From Synechococcales cyanobacterium CRU_2_2 (GTDB lineage: Bacteria > Cyanobacteriota > Cyanobacteriia > PCC-9006 > JAAUQQ01): DNA of 52,746 bases. The translations under genes were made by a program, and so were the position numbers. Below the pieces are notes generated by a model. The model was not told the DNA's origin. It was given only the letters and a program-made list of their open reading frames with translations, and did no database searches. Location: positions 1-52,746 of the forward strand of contig JAAUOP010000018.1 in assembly GCA_012034805.1 (NCBI GenBank), read 5' to 3'. Below, one piece after another: positions 27,540-37,490 of this stretch. Each line of letters begins with the position of its first letter. Position 1 is the first letter of the stretch.

Positions 27540-29069
27540 ATGAAAATAGTTGTAATTGGCAGTGGCTTTGGCGGCTTGGCTGCAGCAAATCGCTTGCAAG
27601 CCCAGGGGCATCAAGTGGTGATGCTCGACAAGCGAGACAAGCCTGGTGGCCGGGCCTATGTCTACGAGCAAGATGGGTTTCAGTTTGACGCAGGTCCGAC
27701 AATTATTACCGCCCCTTATATCATCGATGGTATTTTTGAGGCAGCGGGCAAACGCCGTCAGGACTACGTGGAACTAGTGAAGTTAGATCCGTTTTATAAC
27801 ATTCGATTTGAGGATGGTTCGGTTTTTCGATATGTCGATCGCGAAGAAGAGCTGATCGCCCAAATTCGGGAATTTAACCCCCAGGACGTCGAGGGTTACT
27901 ACAAGCTCAAAAACAAGGCCCAGGCAACCTACGAAAAAGCCATGCCCTTGATTGACAAATCCTTCCACAAGCTCGGGGACATGCTCAAGGCTGCGCCGGA
28001 CATGCTCAAGGTTGAAGCCTATCGCTCCGTCGCCGGTGTTGTGAATGACTACATTCAGGATTATCGCCTGCGCCAGGTCTTTAGCTTCCATCCGCTGTTT
28101 TTGGGCGGCCACCCGTTCAAATCTAGCGCCATGTACACGATGATCCATCGCCTAGAGCAAGAAATGGGCGTTTGGTTTGTCATGGGCGGCACCGGGGCCT
28201 TGGTGCGGGCCTTCGTCAAGCTGTTCCAAGAACAAGGCGGCGAGCTGCGTCAGAACGAAACCGTAGAACAAATCCTGATCGACGACAAAACCCGCAAGGC
28301 CCGAGGCGTACGCCTGGTCAGCGGCGAAGAAATCTTGGCCGATGCCGTGGTGTGCAACGGCGATGTGGGCAACCTGTACCTAAAAATGGTGCCCAAGCAA
28401 TACCGCCGCTGGAACAGCGATTTCCGCATCAAAACCCTGAAGTTTTCGATGTCGGCCTTTGTGCTTTACCTAGGCACCAACCGCCGCTACGACAACCTTG
28501 CCCATCACGAAATTCTCATGGGGCCACGCTACAAGCCGCTGCTGGACGATATTTTTCGGCGCAAGCTACTAGCCGATGATTTTTCGCTCTACGTCCACCG
28601 GCCTACGGCCACAGATCCATCTCTAGCCCCCCCCGGCGGCGACGCGTTCTATATTCTTTCTCCGGTGCCCAACCTGCAAAAGGGAGATATCGACTGGAGT
28701 GTGAAGGCTCCCGAATATCGCAATGTGATTGTCAAATATCTTGAGGATCGCGGCTATATGCCTGATCTGTCGAAGCATATTGTCTCAGAACACCACATTG
28801 ACCCAGATCATTTTTCTGGGGAACTCAACAGCTTCCGAGGCAGCGCTTTTGGTGTGGAGCCGACCCTGACCCAATCGGCCTGGTTCCGTCCGCACAACCA
28901 GAGTGAGGACATCAGCAATTTGTATCTCGTCGGCGCAGGCACTCACCCAGGTGCCGGGGTGCCGGGGGTGCTCAGCTCGGGCAAGATTGTAGCTGACATG
29001 ATTGGCACAGCAGCTCAAACAGCCAGGGTTGCGCACCAGCAGCCTAGTCTCGCGGGGGCGCAGGGATAA
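27540..29069 (+). CDS. crtI: CrtI-type (bacterial) phytoene desaturase
   Basis: A 509-residue FAD amine-oxidase-fold enzyme. The N-terminal dinucleotide motif VIGSGFGGLAAANRLQAQGH with KPGGRAY, then FDAGPTIITAPYI, FHPLFLGGHPFKSSAMYTMI and the C-terminal GAGTHPGAGVPGVLSSGKI are CrtI hallmarks, unlike the plant-type CrtP/PDS used by most cyanobacteria. CrtI converts phytoene to all-trans lycopene in one enzyme, without CrtQ and CrtH. It lies beside crtB, which supports phytoene as substrate. A related role, such as zeta-carotene desaturase, cannot be excluded. The frame is intact. Confidence 0.88.
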   Translation: MKIVVIGSGFGGLAAANRLQAQGHQVVMLDKRDKPGGRAYVYEQDGFQFDAGPTIITAPYIIDGIFEAAGKRRQDYVELVKLDPFYNIRFEDGSVFRYVDREEELIAQIREFNPQDVEGYYKLKNKAQATYEKAMPLIDKSFHKLGDMLKAAPDMLKVEAYRSVAGVVNDYIQDYRLRQVFSFHPLFLGGHPFKSSAMYTMIHRLEQEMGVWFVMGGTGALVRAFVKLFQEQGGELRQNETVEQILIDDKTRKARGVRLVSGEEILADAVVCNGDVGNLYLKMVPKQYRRWNSDFRIKTLKFSMSAFVLYLGTNRRYDNLAHHEILMGPRYKPLLDDIFRRKLLADDFSLYVHRPTATDPSLAPPGGDAFYILSPVPNLQKGDIDWSVKAPEYRNVIVKYLEDRGYMPDLSKHIVSEHHIDPDHFSGELNSFRGSAFGVEPTLTQSAWFRPHNQSEDISNLYLVGAGTHPGAGVPGVLSSGKIVADMIGTAAQTARVAHQQPSLAGAQG

Positions 29070-29139
29070 GCCGCGCCGGTCTGGCTTCCCCATCCGCCCT
29101 CTAGAATGGGGAAGCAGGCTATAAACCCCAACATCACCC

Positions 29140-29364
29140 ATGGACGACAACGACAAAATGGCGGTTCTCATCATTGGGATACCCGTCGCCGGGTTGATTT
29201 ACTGCGGCGTTGGTATTGCGACCATGATGTCGAGCCCCTGGCTCCGTGACCATGCCCTGCTAGCTGGCGGAACCTTCACGCTGGTGCCCTTTATCAGTTT
29301 TGCGGCCCTGTGGACGCGCAGCTCAGCCCGGTTTTATCGAGACAAGGATAAAAACCAAGGCTAA
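29140..29364 (+). CDS. Small membrane protein of unknown function
   Basis: A 74-residue protein with two predicted membrane helices (MAVLIIGIPVAGLIYCGVGI and LLAGGTFTLVPFISFAALW) and a basic tail (RFYRDKDKNQG). Not recognised. It lies between crtI and the Nif3-like gene, all on the plus strand; coding character is supported by helices and a clear start with charged N-terminus (MDDNDKM). Confidence 0.6.
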   Translation: MDDNDKMAVLIIGIPVAGLIYCGVGIATMMSSPWLRDHALLAGGTFTLVPFISFAALWTRSSARFYRDKDKNQG

Positions 29365-29416
29365 ACCTAAGCGATTCAACCTGAGCTACCAAACCTGGCC
29401 AAGTCAACGTTATTGA

Positions 29417-30237
29417 ATGAACATTTCAGATCTGATCAACACCTTCGAGCGCTGGGCACCGCCCCACTGGCAAGAAAAGTGGGACAACTGTGGCTGGCAG
29501 GTCGAACCCGGCGTTCTAGACGAACCGGCTCGGATATTGGTTTGTTTGACGCCGACGCTAGCCGTGATGGCAGAAGCCCTGGCATTACGAGAACAAGGCG
29601 TGCCGGTCAACTTGATCTTTGCTCACCATCCCCTCATCTTTGGCCCGCTCAAGTCCATTCGCACAGGCGACCCCATCGGCGAGATGGTGCGCTTAGCCAT
29701 CACCCATGGCATTGGTATTTACACGGCTCACACCAATTTTGATCAGGTGGCTGATGGTACCGCAGACGTGCTTGCCCGGTGCTTGGAACTGCAAGACACT
29801 GAACCCGTGGAACCCACTCAAGAGGGCTTTGGCTATGGTCGCGTGGGGCAGTTACCTCGGTCTATTTCTCTTGAGCAGTTGTTGCAGCATGTATGCGATC
29901 GCCTCACCCCTCCCGAGCTGATCTACTCCCCCGAAGCCGACCTCACGCAAACGATCCATCGGGTGGCGGTTTTGGGTGGTTCAGGTGCAAGCTACATTGG
30001 AGCTGTGTGCCAGACCGGGGCCCAGGCCTACATTACCTCAGATTGCAAGTTTCATCAGTTCCAGGAAGCCGCGATCGCCGCCTCATCCTAATCGACGCAG
30101 GTCACTACGCTACCGAGCGCCCTGCCTGTGCCCAATTGGCCGAACGCTTTAGAAGGCAAGAAGCGGAATGGGTGAAGCTGAGCGAGCGTGACGAAGACTT
30201 TCGCCGATTTTATTCCAGCCATTGCCCATCGATCTGA
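29417..30237 (+). CDS. Nif3-like dinuclear metal centre protein, frameshifted at a HIP1 site
   Basis: NIF3/YbgI family (also called GTP cyclohydrolase I type 2 homologue), a widespread toroidal hexamer with two metals per subunit. Metal ligands are visible in FAHHPLIFGP, the Asp of THTNFDQV and, in the second frame, the GHYATERPA histidine. The break is at 30069-30073 in GCCGCGATCGCC: one added C restores EAADRRLILIDAGHYATE and 273 residues. Molecular role in cyanobacteria is unknown. The start MNISDLINTFERWAPPHWQE is typical for the family. Confidence 0.9.
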
Positions 30238-30245
30238 ACAACGTT

Positions 30246-31025
30246 CTAACTCACCGCTCCCATATCCACACCAGTGGGTAGGAGAGTGCGCAGCGCATCG
30301 GTACGAAAGGCAAACGATGGACGCATCATATCCAACCCCAGCGCCTCGATTGTTCTTGCGGTAGGGCCATCACCCAGACGCTTGAGTTGAACCTTGTTGC
30401 CTCGATCCACCCGGATGCGATGGTCAACCTCGACGATCGTTCTGAGAAAACGCCCCTGGTGGATTGAATAGGTAATCAAGGGTATACCTTTAGTCTGAAA
30501 TGCCAGGGAACGGCGTTCGTGGACGATCGAAAACTCTTGCCCTAGTCGGGCCTCGCTACGCTCTGGCTGAAACGAGGCCTGGATTTCTGACACATACTTG
30601 GGATACCCCCACAGATCAATCCCTGCGGCACAGGCGTTTTCGGTGGTCACCGGCAGGTTGAAAACATGCATTCCAACATTTTCTACGGTGCGTGTTTTTC
30701 GCAGAACTTGCAGTTGGGAGGGAGAGGTGCCGACACGCTTGACATAGACACTCAGTCCCACTTCGTTGTAGGGGCCAATGGTGGTGTCGCGATATTCGAA
30801 GACAGCTAAAGTGACCAAAGCCTTGCCGAATAAAGCCATGGGCTCTAGAGGAATGTCGGTGAGTTGCGATCGCACCAGATCCAGATTGACGCGATAGCCC
30901 ACGGCCAGCATGGAACCATCGCGATAAAGAATGGGGAGATCGCAAGGGCCAGTGGAAGTTTCCAGCTTCCTGGGTACGATATCCTGGAAGATGGCCGGAG
31001 AAATCGTGGACTGCCCAGTCTGCAT
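30246..31025 (-). CDS. Acetoacetate decarboxylase-like (ADC family) protein
   Basis: A 259-residue member of the ADC superfamily. The WGYPKYVSEI segment contains the lysine that forms the Schiff base in true acetoacetate decarboxylases; LPVTTENACAAGIDLWGYPK and ...FNLPV resemble the family core. Many members are not decarboxylases but catalyse other Schiff-base chemistry, so substrate is unknown. Convergent with the Nif3-like gene (8 bp apart). The frame is intact. Confidence 0.78.
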   Translation of the reverse strand: MQTGQSTISPAIFQDIVPRKLETSTGPCDLPILYRDGSMLAVGYRVNLDLVRSQLTDIPLEPMALFGKALVTLAVFEYRDTTIGPYNEVGLSVYVKRVGTSPSQLQVLRKTRTVENVGMHVFNLPVTTENACAAGIDLWGYPKYVSEIQASFQPERSEARLGQEFSIVHERRSLAFQTKGIPLITYSIHQGRFLRTIVEVDHRIRVDRGNKVQLKRLGDGPTARTIEALGLDMMRPSFAFRTDALRTLLPTGVDMGAVS

Positions 31026-31850
31026 TCTATGACCCTCAACCGTAATTTTATTGGCGGGCCAATTGTATCAGAATTGACGATGCTCGAGCCTCTGGCAACC
31101 CAGGAGGCTCTGGTTGGGAAAGGCTGAAAATGTTCTATTTTCGTAGCAAATTTTTCGTTTTTGACCGAATCAACCAACCTGTGTCACACTTGCCGGACGT
31201 TTGCGAGCGCAAGGGACGGGAGGGGGTAAGCGGGGCGATCGCGATGAAGACTTTCGTAAATTTCATTGCAGCCAATACTAACTTTCTATTTACGTTTTCT
31301 TAAAGTAGCTTTACTTCAAGCTAAGAAATGATAGCTCGAATTCAGACGCAATGAAGAAGAGCAAAAACCGGAACCGAGCGAAGGCCTGCGTCTCCTGCCG
31401 ATGCTTAACGCAGCGATTAGATTGACGACATAGGTGCCTAGCAATGAGGCTCTTTGTTCTCCTTTCGCCCCAGTTTTCTCCTAGTTCGATTGATTTACGC
31501 TTGATGAACTTTAGGTTCCATTTGTCCGGGTGAAAGGTTCGAGTTCAAATCCTAAGCCCAAAAGTCTTCTAAGAGACTGGGTCGGCGTCATTCTAAGGTT
31601 GTGAATGTAAACCCCTAGTAAGAACCTAGCAGGAGCGTGGTAAGAAAATTTGTCCTTGTTCGTTTGCACTGGTTTAATTGATCTGAAGCACTTTATTATC
31701 ACGTCCATTAGCCTCGGGCGATAAGCTCGGGGCTATTTGATGGAAAATCTTAGAAAATTTGAGGCCGATTACGGGGAAATCCCTCAGCAAAAACTCAGCA
31801 ATCGAGGCTAAGATTTCCTCTAGATTAAGCATCCAGCCTGAGGGTTTTGC
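31026..31850. other. 825-bp gene-free region upstream of the arsM-like gene
   Basis: No convincing protein gene. AGACGCA (31344-31350) pairs with TGCGTCT (31387-31393), and a continuous 11-bp hairpin stands at 31709-31735. Patches of AT-rich DNA at 31265-31330 could hold promoters. A transcribed leader or small RNA is possible but unproven. Confidence 0.45.
31709..31735 (+). promoter_or_regulatory. 11-bp hairpin in the arsM leader
   Basis: TAGCCTCGGGC pairs fully (two G-T wobbles) with GCTCGGGGCTA around the loop GATAA, 115 bp before the arsM start. No T tract follows, so it is not a simple terminator; it could be an attenuator element, mRNA stabiliser or protein site. Confidence 0.5.
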
Positions 31851-32812
31851 ATGAGTTATTTGGAAGCCGTTGCCGATTTTTATGCTGAAGTAGCAGAAAC
31901 GCCCGATGTTGGCCTTTGCTGCGTTCAGAGTACTCCCCTGAAAATGCCTGGCTTGCAGGTACCTGAGGCCATGCAGGCCATGAACTATGGCTGTGGCACG
32001 ACGGTGCATCCCGCCGAACTCACTGGCGAGCCAACCGTGCTCTATGTGGGTGTTGGCGGGGGTCTAGAAGCCTTGCAGTTTGCCTATTTTTCCCGGTATG
32101 AAGGGGCCGTGATTGCCGTAGATCCAGTGGATTCGATGCGGGAAGCAGCGGCGCGGAATTTGGCGATCGCCGCCCAAGAAAACGACTGGTTCAAAACCCA
32201 TTTCGTGGAGATCAAGTCTGGAGATGCCTTTGCGTTGCCCATGCCCGACGAATCCGTTGATGTGGTGGCCCAGAACTGCCTGTTTAATATTTTTGAACCC
32301 GAGGACTTGTCCAAGGCACTGGCTGAGGCCTTCCGCGTGCTCAAGCCGGGGGGCAGATTGGTCATGAGCGATCCGATTTCAGTTGGCCCCATGCCCGTTC
32401 ACTTGCAACAGGACGATCGCCTCCGGGCCATGTGCCTGTCGGGAGCACTCACCTACGAAAAATACGTTCAGCGCATTATCCAAGGCGGGTTTGGTCAGGT
32501 CGAAATTCGGGCGAAGCGTCCCTATCGATTGCTCGATCGGATTACGTATCAATTGGATAGCCATCTCTTGCTTGAAAGCCTTGACTCGGTTTCGTTTAAG
32601 CTCCCGATTGCTGAGGACGGAGCCTGTGTGTTACCGGTAAAATGGCGGTCTATGCCGGAGCCGAGCCCTACTTTGACGACCAAGCCGGTCACATTCTCCA
32701 GCCCGGTGTGCCCTTGGCAGTGTGCGATAAAACGGCAGGCAAGCTCGATCGGTTTGATGACATCCTGGTGACTGATTCAACTTGGTACTATGACGGTGGT
32801 GGCTGTTGTTAA
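31851..32812 (+). CDS. arsM: ArsM-like arsenite methyltransferase (arsenosugar type), frameshifted near the 3' end
   Basis: SAM methyltransferase: MSYLEAVADFYAEVAETPDV, the short Cys region VGLCCVQ, YGCGTT, the SAM loop VLYVGVGGGLEALQ, VDVVAQNCLFNI and LKPGGRLVMSDP. This N-terminus and the Cys pattern resemble cyanobacterial arsenosugar-pathway ArsM. The frame breaks at 32631-32632; adding one T restores VFTGKMAVYAGAEPYFDDQA, VCDKTAGKLD, and a C-terminal GGGCC, with 320 residues. The restored tail carries the family's terminal cysteine pair. No arsS or arsR lies nearby. Confidence 0.82.
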
Positions 32813-33189
32813 TCCAGTGTTGATTGATGATCAGGCGATGATTCTGGGTATGGCGATCGAGGAATTCGATCGCGGGGTTGGGGAGTCGCTAGGGGATAGA
32901 ATAATTCGGCAATTCGTCTCTAGGTGGGAGTCATTCTGATGAGTGCAGAATTTCGCAGGGGTGCGGGATGAGGCGGAGTTCTATGATGAATTGAATTTTC
33001 AGAATGAGGCGATCGTCGTTGAGATTTTGCGGCGATTTTAGGGGCGCAAATTCCGCGCCCTCCCGGATTCATGCCACCCGCCGATCAATCTCTGGGTATC
33101 GGGAACAACGATCGATTTGGAATGGGAGCGATCGGTGGTGCGCTGCAATATACAGGCGCGGGATACGCGCCCCCTACGGCAATTTTGAA
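32813..33189. repeat. Intergenic region with GC-palindromic dispersed repeats
   Basis: No gene in 377 bases. AGGGGCGCAAATTCCGCGCC (33040-33059) and GGCGCGGGATACGCGCCCCC (33154-33173) are variants of one palindromic unit also seen at 22858-22880. Several CGATCG-type sites are present. Confidence 0.65.
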
Positions 33190-33789
33190 TTATGCAGGCG
33201 ATTGTCCCGCATTCAAAATCAGTAATGCAGTGAGAATGAGATCTGGAACTGTTAGAGAAACGATCGTCTCTTCCCCCCGAAACGTCTCAAACTGATAAGA
33301 ACCATTGTTCAAAATGCCAACCATCACCCAGCCCCGATCGCGATCGATAATCCAATACTCAGGAACCGCGATCGCCGCATACTGTTGCGGTTTCACCTCA
33401 TAATCACGCTTGTAATTCTCAGAATTTTCATCCCCCGGACTCACAACCTCCATGATTAGCCGAGGTGGCGGCATATCACGAGTAATCATTGCTCGTCGAT
33501 TGAGCAGTTTGAGATGAACCTCGTCCAAAAATAGAAAATCTGGAATTCGAGTCCGAGGTTGTCCAGGCACCTCCACTTCAATTTTTCCGGGTCGAAGGAG
33601 CTGCATAGGAATCCCCATCCCAAGCAACATCGCAAACATAAAATTAGCGATCGAATCATTCCCGATCGACTCAGACATAACCGGAACTAACTCCCCATCC
33701 CAATACTCAAACATTCCCTCCGGTAACTCCGAGGGATCCGCCGCAAGATAGGCCTCAAAACTAGCAAACCGAGACTTCGTAAACACCAT
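33190..33789 (-). CDS. Uma2-family nuclease-like protein
   Basis: A 199-residue Uma2 (DUF820) protein: FEYWDGELVPVMSESIGND, TRIPDFLFLDE, the PD-(D/E)XK-like PPRLIMEVVSPGDENSENY with KRDYEVKPQQYAAIAVPEYW and WIIDRDRGWV. Intact. The paralogue at 8921 is only distantly similar. Stand-alone gene between a repeat-rich spacer and malQ. Confidence 0.88.
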   Translation of the reverse strand: MVFTKSRFASFEAYLAADPSELPEGMFEYWDGELVPVMSESIGNDSIANFMFAMLLGMGIPMQLLRPGKIEVEVPGQPRTRIPDFLFLDEVHLKLLNRRAMITRDMPPPRLIMEVVSPGDENSENYKRDYEVKPQQYAAIAVPEYWIIDRDRGWVMVGILNNGSYQFETFRGEETIVSLTVPDLILTALLILNAGQSPA

Positions 33790-33919
33790 AGAGCGATCGC
33801 CTCTACAGAATAGTGTGGCTGTACTTATTCTAGCCCAGGTTCAGGCGCAAGCATCTCAAACGTAATCAGCGATCGCAGCTGGCCCACCAAAGCCACATAC
33901 CCATCCCAGTCAGCACCAT

Positions 33920-35413
33920 TTATCGACTATACAACTGCGTCACATCCCGCAAGCGCTGAGCCAGTTCCTCGCTCAACACCGACGAATCAGGATAGCGCCA
34001 GCGCCAGTTACCCGCATTAATGCTGGGGTCATTCATACGAGCACTGTTGTCCAAGCCCAACACATCTTGCAGCTGCACCACTGCCAAATCCGCCACCGAC
34101 GCAAACGCCAGCCGCAGAAATACCCAGTGGATCGCCTCAATCTGCTCCGGTGACGTGTAGCCCAGATAGCGAGCCACAAATTGCTTTTCAGGCTCACTCG
34201 TACGCTCCCACCAGCCTACGACTGTATCATTGTCGTGGGTACCGGGATAAACGGCGCAGTTGCGAACATATTGGTGGGGCAAATAGGGATTATCTGGCTC
34301 ATCGCCAAAGGCAAACATGAGGATTTTCATGCCGGGGAATTGGAAGCGATCGCGCAAGGCCTCCACCTCCGACGTGATAATTCCCAAATCCTCCGCCAAT
34401 ACCGGCAACTCCCCGAGTCGCTGCCCTAACGTCTCAAAAAACTCAACCCCTGGTGCTTCCACCCATTCGCCATTCATTGCAGTTGCCTCACCACCTGGCA
34501 CCTGCCAGTAAGCTTCGAAGGCCCGAAAATGGTCAACCCGCACGAGGTCAGCGTATTCCAGCGTTGCCCGAAAGCGCTTGACCCACCATTCAAACCCAGT
34601 CTCTTGCAGATAATCCCAGTTGTAGATTGGATTGCCCCAGAGCTGCCCCGTAGCGCTGAAATAGTCGGGTGGAACCCCCGCAATGTATTGCGAGGCGAGG
34701 GTTTCCGGCTCGAGCTTAAAGCAATCTGGATTGGCCCAGACATCAGCGCTGTTGTAGCACACATAAATGGAAATATCACCGACGATGTGAATTTCCTTTT
34801 GATTGGCGTAGGCTCGCAATGCCTTCCACTGTTCGAAGAACTTGAATTGGGTAAATTTGTGATAGTCAATCTGGGGTTTGAGGGCTTCGGTATGAGCCTG
34901 AACGGCAGCGAGTTCACGACGGGCGATCGCGCTCTCCCACTGGTTCCACGCCTTACCTCCATTGCTTTCGAGCAACGCCATAAACAAAACATAATCATCG
35001 AGCCAATAGGCTTGTTCTTGGCAAAACTGCTCGTAGTCTGAGCTAGGCTGAAATTGCTCAAAGGCTTGGTTGAGATAGCCCGTTTTAAGGGGAACGACGC
35101 GATCGAAATCGACTTGATCCGGGCGATCGCCATCTACCAACGGCTCTAGCATTGACGTTTCTAGCAGCCCCTCTGCCGCTAACATTTCCAAACTAATTAG
35201 CAGTGGATTGCCCGCAAAGGCGCTAAAGTTCATGATGTAGGGCGAATGCTCATAACCTGTGGGGCCGAGGGGCAAGATTTGCCAGAGTTTCTGACCACTG
35301 CGCACGAGGAAGTCGATGAATTGGTAGGCGGATTGACCAAGATCGCCAATGCCAAACTGACCCGGCAAGCTGGTGGGATGCAACAAAATTCCGCTGGAAC
35401 GTGCAAAGGGCAT
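33920..35413 (-). CDS. malQ: 4-alpha-glucanotransferase (amylomaltase)
   Basis: GH77 enzyme that rearranges alpha-1,4-glucans in glycogen and maltodextrin metabolism. The 497-residue product has SSGILLHPTSLPGQFGIGDL, LWQILPLGPTGYEHSPY, the catalytic RVDHFRAFEAYW (Asp nucleophile), LAEDLGIITSEVEALRD and PGTHDNDTVVGWW. Cytoplasmic. Intact and normal length. Monocistronic, with lysS further upstream on the same strand after a 444-bp gap. Confidence 0.97.
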   Translation of the reverse strand: MPFARSSGILLHPTSLPGQFGIGDLGQSAYQFIDFLVRSGQKLWQILPLGPTGYEHSPYIMNFSAFAGNPLLISLEMLAAEGLLETSMLEPLVDGDRPDQVDFDRVVPLKTGYLNQAFEQFQPSSDYEQFCQEQAYWLDDYVLFMALLESNGGKAWNQWESAIARRELAAVQAHTEALKPQIDYHKFTQFKFFEQWKALRAYANQKEIHIVGDISIYVCYNSADVWANPDCFKLEPETLASQYIAGVPPDYFSATGQLWGNPIYNWDYLQETGFEWWVKRFRATLEYADLVRVDHFRAFEAYWQVPGGEATAMNGEWVEAPGVEFFETLGQRLGELPVLAEDLGIITSEVEALRDRFQFPGMKILMFAFGDEPDNPYLPHQYVRNCAVYPGTHDNDTVVGWWERTSEPEKQFVARYLGYTSPEQIEAIHWVFLRLAFASVADLAVVQLQDVLGLDNSARMNDPSINAGNWRWRYPDSSVLSEELAQRLRDVTQLYSR

Positions 35414-35857
35414 AGGGGAGATGACGAGGTGGGCTGAAGCTTGGGTTCGATCACGACGGGTTTGTTACAGATCTTCTTCACCGATTTGCATTGACCCATC
35501 TTGACTAATTTTCGCATCTTTCCTTCGGTTTGGAGAAGTCCAGAGTGCTTCATGCTCTCCAGAGAACCGCCGTTCATCCGGCGGTTCATCCCGACATCCC
35601 ATCTTTTTCCAGATGCGAACTGCGTCCGTCCTGGGTGTGACGCGGCCATCCCCTCAACAGCTCCAGCTCACGGCGGGCCGACTCGCTCCCAAGGTTCGAG
35701 CCCAGGCCAGACAGGCTTCTAAAGCCGCCTCTAGAAACCATGGGGAACGCCCAAGCCCAGAAAATAGGCAAACAAAAAATTTGCAATCTGAATATTGATG
35801 TCGCTCCTAGCAAACCGCTAGGCGGATTGGCGATTGGCAGATTAGGTTCGATCTCGG
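35414..35857. other. Gene-free region between malQ and lysS
   Basis: 444 bases without a credible gene. A small hairpin, AACCGCCG.TTCATC.CGGCGGTT, lies at 35567-35587. Otherwise nothing recognised. Confidence 0.45.
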
Positions 35858-37387
35858 CTAGGGCTCGTGGTTCAGTTCTTCGGGAGTTTGGGCAAACTTT
35901 TCCGATCGCAACAACGGAAACGCAATCACATCGCGAATACTCGGCGAATCGGTCAGTAGCATCGCCAACCGATCGATACCAATGCCCAGGCCTCCCGTCG
36001 GCGGCATCCCATACTCCAGTGCTGTCAAGAAATCCTCATCCACATCATTGGCCTCATCATCACCTGCGGCCTTAGCCGCCGCTTGGGCTTCCAAGCGTTG
36101 GCGTTGGTCTACGGGGTCGGTCAACTCCGAGAAGCTGTTGGCCGTTTCACGACCCACAATGAACAGCTCAAACCGTTCGACCAGCCCCGGCTTACTGCGG
36201 TGGGGTTTGGCCAAGGGCGAAATCTCAACGGGGTAGTCAATGATAAACGTGGGTTGAATCAGGGTTTCTTCAACTTTTTGTTCGAAGGCTTCGTTGAGAA
36301 TTTTGCCGATGGAAGTGAGCTCAGCAACCCCCTGAATTCCTGCAGCCGTTGCAGCGGATTTGGCTTCATCCAATGAGGTCAAAGTTGTGAAATCAACACC
36401 TGTCGCAGATTGAACCGCCTCGTGCATGGTGATGCGCTGCCAGGGGGTGTTTAGGTTGATGCGATCGCCCTGATATTCAATTTCAAGGCTACCCAGCACC
36501 GCCCGAGCCGCATCGGTGATCAACGCCTCCGTCAGCGTCATCATGTCGTCATAATCGGCGTAGGCTTGGTAAATCTCAATCGACGTAAACTCAGGATTGT
36601 GCCGGGTGGAAACGCCCTCATTCCGAAAGATTCGACCCAGCTCAAACACCTTCTCAAAACCACCCACAATCAGTCGCTTCAGGTGCAACTCCGTGGCAAT
36701 GCGCAGATACATCTCCATCTCCGTGGCGTTGTGGTACGTCACAAAGGGCTTAGCGGCTGCGCCTCCGGCTTCGCTTTGCAACACGGGGGTTTCGATTTCA
36801 ATGAAGCCCTGTTCGTCTAGGTAGCGGCGGATGGCAGCGGTAATTTTGGCACGGCGGCGGAAGGTGGTGCGCACTTCGGGGTTGACAATCATATCCACGT
36901 AGCGCTGGCGGTAGCGCTTTTCCACATCCGTGAGGCCATGCCATTTGTCGGGCAGGGGCAACAGGGATTTGGTCAAAAGTTGGTATTCGGCCACGCTGAC
37001 GGACAGCTCGCCTTTATCGGTGCGACGAATGCTACCTCGCACCCCGATGAAATCGCCTGCGTCGGTGAGGGTTTTGAGATGTTCAAAGATCAACGGGTCG
37101 GCTTCGCCCCCATGGGCTTCGATCTTTTTCTTGTCCAGAAAAAGCTGAATCTGGCCAGTTTCGTCCTGGAGTGTGAAAAATGCCAGCTTGCCAAAGACCC
37201 GGCGGTTCATGATCCGACCGGCGATCGCCACCCCCACCTCGACTTCCGCTCCATTCTCCAGCGCTGCATATTTCTCCTGGAGCAGCGCGGCTGTCGTCGT
37301 CGATTCCCAACGGTAGGCGTAGGGATTTTGGCCAAGCTGACGCCATTGTTCAGCTTTTTCGAGGCGGGTATCGCGCAGGTCGGACAT
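35858..37387 (-). CDS. lysS: Lysyl-tRNA synthetase (class II)
   Basis: A 509-residue class II enzyme: an OB-fold tRNA-binding domain ([20 protein letters not shown]), motif 1 ([20 protein letters not shown]), motif 2 ([20 protein letters not shown]) and motif 3 ([20 protein letters not shown]). The start ATG 37387 ([15 protein letters not shown]) is preferred; the frame is open upstream, but that part is a Leu/Trp/His-rich translation of a tandem repeat and not protein-like. Intact. Confidence 0.97.
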   Translation of the reverse strand: MSDLRDTRLEKAEQWRQLGQNPYAYRWESTTTAALLQEKYAALENGAEVEVGVAIAGRIMNRRVFGKLAFFTLQDETGQIQLFLDKKKIEAHGGEADPLIFEHLKTLTDAGDFIGVRGSIRRTDKGELSVSVAEYQLLTKSLLPLPDKWHGLTDVEKRYRQRYVDMIVNPEVRTTFRRRAKITAAIRRYLDEQGFIEIETPVLQSEAGGAAAKPFVTYHNATEMEMYLRIATELHLKRLIVGGFEKVFELGRIFRNEGVSTRHNPEFTSIEIYQAYADYDDMMTLTEALITDAARAVLGSLEIEYQGDRINLNTPWQRITMHEAVQSATGVDFTTLTSLDEAKSAATAAGIQGVAELTSIGKILNEAFEQKVEETLIQPTFIIDYPVEISPLAKPHRSKPGLVERFELFIVGRETANSFSELTDPVDQRQRLEAQAAAKAAGDDEANDVDEDFLTALEYGMPPTGGLGIGIDRLAMLLTDSPSIRDVIAFPLLRSEKFAQTPEELNHEP

Positions 37388-37421
37388 GGTGAACGCTGGG
37401 GGTTGGGATAAAACGTGAGAG

Positions 37422-37490
37422 ATAAAATGCCAGAGCCAAAATGCCAAAGACAAAACGCCAGGGACAAAATGCCAGAGACAAAACGCGATC
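37422..37490. repeat. 14-15-bp tandem repeat upstream of lysS
   Basis: About five degenerate units of the form CAAAAYGCCARRGA (GATAAAATGCCAGAG, CAAAATGCCAAAGA, CAAAACGCCAGGGA, CAAAATGCCAGAGA, CAAAACGCGATCGA). It lies 35 bp before the lysS start, in its promoter or leader. Confidence 0.85.

Noticed and set aside
31445..31535. Tiny ORF MRLFVLLSPQFSPSSIDLR...
   Set aside because: No recognised small photosystem or other protein, no ribosome-binding site and no clear membrane helix.
31520..31565. Possible tRNA 3' half (GGTTCGAGTTCAAATCC) upstream of the arsM-like gene
   Set aside because: The T-arm does not pair without a bulge, and no anticodon or D arm with acceptor stem can be folded around it.
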